DNA from: an uncultured Phycisphaerales bacterium
Lineage (GTDB): Bacteria; Planctomycetota; Phycisphaerae; Phycisphaerales; UBA1924
Direction of reading: 5' to 3'
Assembly: GCA_937871415.1 (NCBI GenBank)
Contig: CALMQD010000151.1
Coordinates: 1 to 17,771, forward strand
Length of the DNA stretch: 17,771 nt
Position numbers and translations under genes: made by a program. The notes under the pieces were generated by a model. That model was not told the origin of the DNA, made no database searches, and saw only the letters and a list, made by a program, of their open reading frames with translations. Each line of letters opens with the position of its first letter. Within the stretch, counting starts at the first letter, position 1. Positions 1 through 5,850 of the stretch are shown one piece after another.

Positions 1-332
1 TGCGGCTGGCGTTCGGCCTCCACAGGAACCGCCTCAACCTGGTCCGCCTTGCCCACCGACGCCCCGTACGGATCGCGGGGCTTGACGAACAGCGCCGGCG
101 GCGTGAATGTCTCGCCGATCGACTGCCGCGACGTGTCCGGCGCAGCCGTCTGGCTCGCGCCCTGCGCCGCGTCGTCGGCGTTCGTCGCAGGCTGGACCGG
201 CGTAGCGACGGAGGTGTCGGCGCCGCGCGCTCCAGCTTGCGCCGGCTCGGCCATCGCCGCGGCTCCGTCGGGCGTCCAAACCGCGGCCGCCAGAATCACG
301 GACAGGTACACGACTCGATTCTTCACGATCAC
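1..332 (-). CDS. Secreted protein of unknown function, 5' part only
   Basis: Reading the minus strand from 332 gives an open frame of 110 codons that leaves the window at position 1. I do not recognise a family. The first 26 residues form a clear Sec signal peptide: basic start (MIVKNR), hydrophobic core (VVYLSVILAAAV), then an Ala-rich cleavage zone (GAAAMA|EPA). The rest is Ala/Gln/Thr/Asp-rich and probably disordered, a common linker type after export signals. The GTG at 332 is chosen because AGAGGAG (347-341) sits 8 nt upstream. An ATG at 353 in the same frame would add seven residues (MARGVFT) but would place that Shine-Dalgarno inside the coding region and has none of its own. It is divergent from the lipoprotein gene starting at 668. 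The protein end and any domain lie outside the window, so no function is proposed. Confidence 0.7.
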   Translation of the reverse strand, partial: MIVKNRVVYLSVILAAAVWTPDGAAAMAEPAQAGARGADTSVATPVQPATNADDAAQGASQTAAPDTSRQSIGETFTPPALFVKPRDPYGASVGKADQVEAVPVEAERQP

Positions 333-667
333 GGTGAAGACTCCTCTGGCCATCGTCTCGCACGATGGGGTGTTGACTCGCCGGAACCACGGACCGACAC
401 GCGGCGGCTCATCGCCGGCCCCGGATGGGCGATGCCTATCGACTGATCCAGTACTTTCGCTCAGTGCCGCCAGGAACTTTTTGCGAAGGCTGCTGCATTC
501 CCTGACCTGTTCAACCTATCACTACATCCGCAATCATCCCCCGGTGAAATGGGGCTCCACCGGAAGTTGCCGCTACGTCCGCCACACACAGGACAGCCGA
601 CACGCGACGTGCTCGGGCGATGTTCGCGAGCACGGCATGTCGCACGTCCCCGGCGTAGGCTGCGCGT
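333..667. other. Intergenic region between divergent genes
   Basis: This 335-bp stretch separates the minus-strand partial gene from the plus-strand lipoprotein and must hold both of their 5' regions. Open frames crossing it on either strand have Arg/Pro/Cys-rich translations typical of out-of-frame high-GC DNA, so I call no gene. I found no convincing -35/-10 pair. The one clear structure is the inverted repeat at 608-634, listed separately. No tRNA-like or riboswitch-like fold was recognised by eye. Confidence 0.6.
608..634. repeat. Inverted repeat upstream of lipoprotein gene
   Basis: CGTGCTCG at 608-615 is the exact reverse complement of CGAGCACG at 627-634, with an 11-nt spacer. It ends 33 nt before the ATG at 668. 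It could be a leader hairpin or an operator for a dimeric regulator. There is no T-run, so terminator function is unlikely. Confidence 0.35.
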
Positions 668-1408
668 ATGTTCACGCGGACACGCTCGGCCTTGCTCGCT
701 CCGCTCTTGCTGCTCGCGCTCGCGGGCTGTCGCGGAACACTGCTGTTTGAGGAGTCCGGTCCGGCCAGCAGCGAGTATCCGACGCTCCGCACCTCGCCAC
801 ACTGGCCGTGCACATCCAGGTTCTGGAGCGCCCTGCCGCGTCCGACCGCGGTGCGTTGCGCCGAGAGTGCCGACGTACTCCGCACCGACTATTTCTTCGA
901 CCAACTGTCGGTCGGGACGGGCGTCACCGGCGCGCAAGGGATCGCGCGAGACGTCCGATTGGCGTCCTACCAGTCCTCCGCAATCGGCAGCCCGGCCGTG
1001 ATCCGCGTCTATTACCAGGGTCACGACTCCGAAGTACTCTCGTACCTCCGTCGTGTCGCCGCCCGCACACAAACGCCGCCGGCCCTTGCTCTCGACGCCC
1101 TCGCCGACGCCGACCTGCGGGGCCACCTCGATCAACTCGTCGTCCTCCACGGCGTCCTGGAGCGTCACAAGGATGGCCTGTTCATGCCGGGCCGGGACTT
1201 CGAGATCGAGATCCGGGGCGCCACCCACAACCTGATCCCCGCCGACCAGACCTCGGCCGAAGTACGCATCACGGGCGTGCTCTCCTTCCTCGCCGAGCCA
1301 CACGACTACACCAGCCCAAACGACAGCCGCCAGCCCGGCGAAGCGCTTTACCAGGACCGCGACACCGGCCGGCGAAAAGCCCAGTACCAACTACGGGTTG
1401 CGCCCTAA
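668..1408 (+). CDS. Putative lipoprotein, unknown function
   Basis: The 246-residue product begins with a lipoprotein signal: basic residues, a Leu/Ala core and the lipobox LALAGC with Cys21 as the lipidated residue. The mature protein should therefore be membrane-anchored outside the cytoplasm. I do not recognise a family. The C-terminal two thirds (roughly residues 75-246) look like a normal globular protein, with beta-like stretches such as DFEIEIRGA and VRITGVLSFL. Residues about 36-72 look unnatural (HWPCTSRFW), while the neighbouring frame over the same DNA reads more like protein; see findings. The ATG at 668 has only a weak purine stretch upstream. The stop lies 12 nt before pdhB on the same strand, so the two may be co-transcribed, though no functional link is evident. 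Confidence 0.7.
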   Translation: MFTRTRSALLAPLLLLALAGCRGTLLFEESGPASSEYPTLRTSPHWPCTSRFWSALPRPTAVRCAESADVLRTDYFFDQLSVGTGVTGAQGIARDVRLASYQSSAIGSPAVIRVYYQGHDSEVLSYLRRVAARTQTPPALALDALADADLRGHLDQLVVLHGVLERHKDGLFMPGRDFEIEIRGATHNLIPADQTSAEVRITGVLSFLAEPHDYTSPNDSRQPGEALYQDRDTGRRKAQYQLRVAP

Positions 1409-1420
1409 ACTCCACCCGCC

Positions 1421-2395
1421 ATGGCCAACCTCACCCTCGTCCAAGCGATCAATCTCGCCCTCACCCAGGAGATGGAAGCCGACCCGCGGGTCGTCCTCCT
1501 CGGCGAGGACGTCGGCAAAAACGGCGGCGTCTTCCGCGTCACGGAGGGGCTCCAGGCCCGCTTCGGCGCCGAGCGCGTCGTTGATACTCCGCTCGCCGAG
1601 TCCGGCATCATCGGCACCGCCATCGGCCTCGCCATGGCCGGCATGCGCCCGATCCCCGAGATCCAGTTCGAGGGGTTCATGGGCCCGGCCTACGACCAGA
1701 TCGTCAACCACGCCGCACGCTTCCGCACCCGCACCCGCGGCGCGATCACGATCCCGCTCACGATCCGCGTGCCCGTCGGCGGCGGCATCCACGCGCCCGA
1801 ACTGCACAGCGATTCACCCGAAGCAATCTATGCTCACACCCCGGGCCTGAAGATCGTCATGCCCAGCACGCCGTACGACGCCAAGGGCCTGCTCATCGCC
1901 GCGATCCGCGACCCGGACCCGGTGATCTTCTTCGAACCCAAGCGGATCTACCGCGCGTTCCGCGAAGAAGTGCCCGAGGACGAGTACACCGTCCCCATCG
2001 GCAAGGCCAAGTTGGTCAGCGAGGGCGACGACGTCACCGTCATCTCCTGGGGCGCTTCGGTCACGGCGTGCCTGGAAGCGCTGGACGCGCTGCCGGAAGA
2101 CGTCTCGGCCGAACTCATCGACCTGCGCACGATCTACCCGATCGACCACGACACCATCGCCGCGAGCGTCGAGAAGACCGGGCGCTGCGTGATCGTGCAC
2201 GAAGCCCCCAAGACCTGCGGCATGGGCGCGGAACTGGCGACCATCATCCAGGAACGCTGCTTCCTGAACCTCGAAGCGCCGGTGCAGCGCGTCTGCGGCT
2301 TCGACACCGTCATGCCCTACTACAAACTCGAACTCGAGTACCTCCCCGACGCCAAGCGCATCGGCGAGGCGATCGGGCAGTGCCTGGCTTATTGA
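1421..2395 (+). CDS. pdhB: Pyruvate dehydrogenase E1 component, beta subunit
   Basis: The 324-residue product is a full-length beta subunit of the thiamine-diphosphate 2-oxoacid dehydrogenase E1 component, the usual size for the family. With an alpha subunit it decarboxylates pyruvate and acetylates E2 lipoyl groups, feeding acetyl-CoA to central metabolism in the cytoplasm. Visible marks are LLGEDVGKNGGVF near residue 27, PLAESGIIG with Glu60 (the conserved Glu that activates the ThDP aminopyrimidine), HAPELHSDSPEA around 124-135 (usually HSQS in homologues), and the transketolase C-terminal domain from about residue 195. Pyruvate is the likeliest substrate, but a branched-chain 2-oxoacid enzyme cannot be excluded by eye. 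No E1 alpha, E2 or E3 gene is adjacent. It follows the lipoprotein by 12 nt and has no clear Shine-Dalgarno. It converges on the aconitase-family gene. Confidence 0.93.
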   Translation: MANLTLVQAINLALTQEMEADPRVVLLGEDVGKNGGVFRVTEGLQARFGAERVVDTPLAESGIIGTAIGLAMAGMRPIPEIQFEGFMGPAYDQIVNHAARFRTRTRGAITIPLTIRVPVGGGIHAPELHSDSPEAIYAHTPGLKIVMPSTPYDAKGLLIAAIRDPDPVIFFEPKRIYRAFREEVPEDEYTVPIGKAKLVSEGDDVTVISWGASVTACLEALDALPEDVSAELIDLRTIYPIDHDTIAASVEKTGRCVIVHEAPKTCGMGAELATIIQERCFLNLEAPVQRVCGFDTVMPYYKLELEYLPDAKRIGEAIGQCLAY

Positions 2396-2401
2396 GGCAA
2401 T

Positions 2402-2558
2402 GCAGGAACTCAGAGGTACTTGATAGTCGCAGAGGAACTCAGAGAGAACCAGACAGAAACGGCATCGAATCGATCTCGACAGGCTGGCGGCTTGTCGCCT
2501 TGATCCAAGCTTTTTTCTCCGCGTTCCTCAGCGCTCTCCGCGCACTCCGTGTTCCTTC
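2402..2558. repeat. Degenerate inverted intergenic repeat between convergent genes
   Basis: The left part holds two similar units, GCAGGAACTCAGAG (2402-2415) and GCAGAGGAACTCAGAGAG (2429-2446). The right part (2515-2555) holds TTCTCCGCGTTCCTCAGCG, CTCTCCGCGCACTCC and GTGTTCC, which approximate the reverse complement of the left units. A long imperfect stem is therefore possible around 2450-2510. A T6 run at 2511-2516 lies at the start of the right part. The CTCTGCGTTCCTCTGCG style resembles dispersed CTCTGTG-type intergenic repeats seen in many environmental bacterial genomes. It may also serve as a terminator between pdhB and the minus-strand gene. Confidence 0.5.
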
Positions 2559-2562
2559 TTCC

Positions 2563-2595
2563 GCGTCACCCCCCCGTTACCCCGGCGTTACCCCC
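2563..2595 (-). repeat. Short tandem repeat carrying stacked stop codons
   Basis: On the minus strand the end of the aconitase-family gene reads as three near-copies of GGGGTAACG. These give TAA (the stop used), a second TAA and a TGA within about 25 nt. The unit could come from slippage of a G-rich tract. Confidence 0.4.
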
Positions 2596-4624
2596 GCGTC
2601 ATCGCCGCCAGGCGCCGCTTCACGACCTCTTCCGCACCGCCGGCAACGACCAGTTCCTGCGCCACCGGTGAGAGCGCCGGGAACGAAAACTCGCGCCCGT
2701 CGGTCTTGAGCGTGCCGGTTCGGTAGTCGATTTCCACGTCGCCAACCAAGTGCGACTTCGCCGTGCCGTCGCGTTTCGACGCCCGCAGGTGCTCCACGAG
2801 CGTCGGGCACTCGAAGCACACGAAACCGTTGTTGAACGCGTTGCGTTTGTAGGTCTCGCTGAAACTCGCCGCGATCACGCACGGGATGCCCGCGTGTTTG
2901 AGCGCCGTCGCCGCCTGCTCGCGGCTGGAGCCTGTGCCGAAGTTCAGGCCGCTCACGATCACGTCGCCCGCCCGCAGGTTTGCGCGAAGTCCGGGGTCGT
3001 AGTTCTCGAAGATCACCGCGGCCATCTGCTCGGTCGTCAGGTTGTCGTTGTACGTGTGCTTGCCGGCGTAGATGCCGTCGGTGTTCAGGTTGTCGCGGTC
3101 CAGGAACCACAGCCGACCTCGCAACGTCGCCGGGAAACCGTCGATGACTCCTCCAGAAGCACCCGCGTTCGACGCGGCGGCCTTGCGGACCACCCGGCCC
3201 GCGACCGGCTTGTCCTCGTACGGCGTCGGCGATGAGATGTAGCCGTTCACCGCGCTCATCGCGACCACCGAAGGCGATCCCAGGTACACCAGCCCGTTGC
3301 GGTCGCCCATGCGTCCTTCGAAGTTGCGGTTGGTCGCGCTGATGCCCACTTCGCCCGCCTTGATCAGCCCGCGCCCCAGGCCGATGCACGTGCCGCACCC
3401 CGGCGGCAGTTCGATCGCCCCCGCGTCCAGCAGCGTCTGCCAATGCCCGTCGAGCGCGGCCTTGGCCTGGATGTCCGCGCTCGCCGCGGCCAGGTAGAAC
3501 TCCACGCCCGGAGCCACCTTCTTCCCTTTGACGATCCGCGCGGCTTCCGCCAGGTCTTCGTACCGCGCGTTCACGCACGACATCAGCCACGCCTTCTGGA
3601 TCTTCACCTTCTTCGCCTCGATCGCCGGCAGCGAGGCCATGGTTTTCACGTCGTTTGGGCCCGAAACGTGCGGCACCACACTGCCCAGGTCCAGTTCGAG
3701 TTCGACCGCGTACGCCGCGCCCGCGTCGGCCGACATCGCGTCCCGTCGCGACCACCACGACTCGACATCGGCGCGGGTGTACGAACCGCGCGAACCTTCC
3801 CGCCGCGTGCCGGGCCGCCTGCCCGCGGCGAAGTACGCCGCGCGGGCGAGCAGATAGTCACGCAAAGGCTCATCGAACGGAAAAAGCCCCGCGAGCGCGC
3901 CCCACTCGGTCGTCATGTTCGCGATGGACATGCGCTGGTCCATCGACAGGCACCCGACGCCCTCGTCCGCCGCCGCGCCGGGTGCCGAGGCAAACTCGAC
4001 CGCGTGGTTGAGGACCTCGTCGTGATTGAACACGCCGCAGAGCGCGACGATGATGTCCTTGCCGACCACGCCGGGTCGCAACTTGCCCTTGAGCGTCACG
4101 CGTGCAATCGGCGGGCACTGCCACCACGTCACGCCGGTGGCCCAGATGCTCGCGGCGTCGGTGCGGACCACCGGCGTGCCGAGCGCGCAAAGCGCGCCGT
4201 ACAGGTTCGAGTGTGAATCGGAGCCCACGACCATCGCGCCGGGCGTCACGTACCCCTGCTCGACCATCACCTGGTGGCTGATGCCCGTGCCCGCGGGGTA
4301 GAAATCCACGCCCTGCTCGCGGGCAAACGCCTCGATCTTCGCGTACTTGCCGAGATTCTCCGGCGAGGTGTTCTGGATGTCGTGGTCGATCGCGAATACG
4401 GGCTGGTGCGGGTCGTGGATCTTGTCCGAGGCGCCGGCCCCCCCTCCCCCGACGATCTGCTTGAACTTCGGCATCACCGCGCCCGTGTTGTCGTGCGTCA
4501 TCACGTGCTTGGGGCGGATCGTCACAAAGTCGCCCGCACGAACGCACTGCCCGGGAGAAAGCCCCACGGCGTGCGCGGTGGCGAGTTTCTCGACCAACGT
4601 CAGCGGCGATCGGCTGGACGACAT
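2588..4624 (-). CDS. Aconitase-family hydro-lyase, homoaconitase (Lys4/LysF)-like
   Basis: The 678-residue protein joins a catalytic aconitase/LeuC-type region (residues 1 to about 470) and a LeuD-type swivel domain (about 495-678) in one chain. Conserved marks are THDN (43-46), GSDSHSN (134-140), RTDAASIWATG (154-164), [4Fe-4S] ligands Cys350 (SCVNAR) and Cys410/Cys413 (GCGTCIG), TNRNFEGRMG (431-440), and swivel motifs NTDGIY (514-519) and GTGSSREQAAT (563-573). Stretches such as GKDIIVALCG and ANMTTEWGALAGLFP recall, from memory, fungal homoaconitase more than bacterial LeuC or AcnA. The family isomerises a hydroxy-acid by dehydration and rehydration; candidate substrates are homocitrate, citrate or isopropylmalate, and the sequence alone does not decide. 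The ATG at 4624 has GGAG 6 nt upstream; an in-frame ATG at 4636 is possible. It lies 44 nt after the thioesterase, probably in one operon. Confidence 0.88.
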   Translation of the reverse strand: MSSSRSPLTLVEKLATAHAVGLSPGQCVRAGDFVTIRPKHVMTHDNTGAVMPKFKQIVGGGGAGASDKIHDPHQPVFAIDHDIQNTSPENLGKYAKIEAFAREQGVDFYPAGTGISHQVMVEQGYVTPGAMVVGSDSHSNLYGALCALGTPVVRTDAASIWATGVTWWQCPPIARVTLKGKLRPGVVGKDIIVALCGVFNHDEVLNHAVEFASAPGAAADEGVGCLSMDQRMSIANMTTEWGALAGLFPFDEPLRDYLLARAAYFAAGRRPGTRREGSRGSYTRADVESWWSRRDAMSADAGAAYAVELELDLGSVVPHVSGPNDVKTMASLPAIEAKKVKIQKAWLMSCVNARYEDLAEAARIVKGKKVAPGVEFYLAAASADIQAKAALDGHWQTLLDAGAIELPPGCGTCIGLGRGLIKAGEVGISATNRNFEGRMGDRNGLVYLGSPSVVAMSAVNGYISSPTPYEDKPVAGRVVRKAAASNAGASGGVIDGFPATLRGRLWFLDRDNLNTDGIYAGKHTYNDNLTTEQMAAVIFENYDPGLRANLRAGDVIVSGLNFGTGSSREQAATALKHAGIPCVIAASFSETYKRNAFNNGFVCFECPTLVEHLRASKRDGTAKSHLVGDVEIDYRTGTLKTDGREFSFPALSPVAQELVVAGGAEEVVKRRLAAMTRG

Positions 4625-4668
4625 GGGCTGCTCCATCCCCCTCCGCCCCGCGCACTCACCAACACACT

Positions 4669-5088
4669 TTACCGCGCGGCCTGTCGGAAGGGCGTCGGAC
4701 GCCCGTCCGCGTCCACGCACACGAGCGTGATGCTCGCCTCCGTCACCGGCACGATCTGCCCGTCCTCGAACCGCTCGGCCTCGACTTCGACGCGCACCGT
4801 CACGCTCGTCGTTCCGGCGCGAGTGGTCTGCGTGTAGAGCGACACGACGTCGCCCAGGTGAACCGGCTGCTTGAACTCGACGCGGTCGAGCGCGACCGTG
4901 ACCCACTTCTGGTTCGTGGACTTCGAGTGGTGACGCGCCTCCACGTACCCCGCCTGGTCGATGTACGAGAGAATCACGCCGCCGAAGATCGTGCCGTAGT
5001 GGTTGGTGTCGCGCGGCATGGTGACGACGCGCAGCGCCAGCCGCCGGGGTGCCTGGGCAGATTCCGTCACAACCGGGGGCGTCGTCAT
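4669..5088 (-). CDS. Acyl-CoA thioesterase, hotdog fold
   Basis: The 139-residue product has the single hotdog domain of the acyl-CoA hydrolase (ACOT/YciA-like) family, which releases free CoA from acyl-CoA esters in the cytoplasm. The signature is NHYGTIFGGVILSYIDQAG at 29-47: Asn29 and the GTIFGG turn are conserved, and Asp44 sits at the catalytic acid position on the central helix. FKQPVHLGDVV (72-82) is the usual second-half motif. Length is normal. The chain-length preference cannot be read. The start ATG at 5088 lies 32 nt from the divergent DinB-like gene, with no obvious Shine-Dalgarno. Downstream on the same strand is the aconitase-family gene. A link between the two, such as hydrolysing a CoA ester in the same pathway, is possible but unsupported. 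Confidence 0.88.
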   Translation of the reverse strand: MTTPPVVTESAQAPRRLALRVVTMPRDTNHYGTIFGGVILSYIDQAGYVEARHHSKSTNQKWVTVALDRVEFKQPVHLGDVVSLYTQTTRAGTTSVTVRVEVEAERFEDGQIVPVTEASITLVCVDADGRPTPFRQAAR

Positions 5089-5120
5089 GCGCTAGGGTAG
5101 AGGCGCACCTAGCCTTGAGC

Positions 5121-5732
5121 ATGACGCAGACCACCGCCCGCGCGATCGAGTTCTCCCGCTGCCGCGCCGCACCCCCGACGCTGGAGGAGTTCATCGCCCT
5201 CGATCACGCCGCCCTGGTCGAACGCTATTGCCTGGGCGTCGAGAACTTCTCGCGCCGGCTGTTCGACCTGGACGAACAGCAGCTCGACACGGCCTTCCTC
5301 CCTGGCACGACACCCGACGTCGGCCGCTGGCCGGCCCGCGTGCTCCTGGGCCACCTGGCCGACGCCGAACTGGTCTTCTCGCACCGGATGCGTCGCACCG
5401 TCGCCGAGGACCGCCCCGTGCTGGCGGTCTTCGATGAGAACGCGCTGATCGATGCGGGGCTTTACAACGGCCCCACGCACCCGGCCGCCGGCTTCGTCGC
5501 CGTCATCCACACGCTCCGGCGCTGGACCGGCGAGTGGCTCGGCACGCTCAAAGAGCCCCAGTGGGCCCGGGCGTGCCTGCACCCCGAGCGCGGCGAACTG
5601 AGCGTCCGTCGCATCGCCGATTACGCGACCTGGCACCTCGAACACCACGGCTGGTATCTGCAGCGCAAGATCGAGAAACTCCTGGGCCCGGAACCCGCGG
5701 GCAAATGCTCCGGCTGCCAGTGCTCAAAGTAA
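5121..5732 (+). CDS. DinB-like metal-binding four-helix protein
   Basis: The 203-residue product matches the DinB/YfiT-like superfamily, four-helix-bundle proteins that bind a divalent metal through three histidines. The first candidate ligand is His78 (LGHLADAE); the others are in WHLEHHGWY (His172, His175, His176). Some members are bacillithiol or mycothiol S-transferases; others have no known reaction, so I give only the family. An unusual C-terminus ends in GKCSGCQCSK, with Cys196, Cys199 and Cys201 set like a metal-binding or redox knuckle. The ATG at 5121 is chosen because upstream in-frame starts would overlap the divergent thioesterase and their extra residues look unnatural. It is followed by nadB on the same strand after 118 bp. 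Confidence 0.82.
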   Translation: MTQTTARAIEFSRCRAAPPTLEEFIALDHAALVERYCLGVENFSRRLFDLDEQQLDTAFLPGTTPDVGRWPARVLLGHLADAELVFSHRMRRTVAEDRPVLAVFDENALIDAGLYNGPTHPAAGFVAVIHTLRRWTGEWLGTLKEPQWARACLHPERGELSVRRIADYATWHLEHHGWYLQRKIEKLLGPEPAGKCSGCQCSK

Positions 5733-5746
5733 GTTCGCGATGGTCA

Positions 5747-5774
5747 GCCCGGTGGGCGTCCTGAGGCACCGGGC
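5747..5774 (+). repeat. Hairpin after the DinB-like gene
   Basis: GCCCGGTG (5747-5754) pairs exactly with CACCGGGC (5767-5774) around a 12-nt loop, beginning 15 nt after the stop codon. There is no T-run after it, so it could be a weak or factor-dependent terminator, or a structure in the nadB leader. Confidence 0.35.
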
Positions 5775-5850
5775 CGGCCCACGCCGAAACTCCCGACCGC
5801 ACGCACCGGTTCAAGAGCCGGGGCGGGCGAGTCCCTACGATCGGCGATAC

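Noticed and set aside
49..750. Plus-strand open frame across the left edge
   Set aside because: Overlaps the signal-peptide-bearing minus-strand gene; the translation has no plausible domain.
4625..5194. In-frame extension upstream of the aconitase-family gene, which would give an 868-residue protein
   Set aside because: It covers the whole thioesterase gene in another frame, its residues are Arg/Ala-rich and unnatural, and good starts lie at 4624/4636.
5810..5841. TTCAAG and TACGAT as a promoter before nadB
   Set aside because: Spacing of 20 nt and weak matches; it cannot be told from chance.
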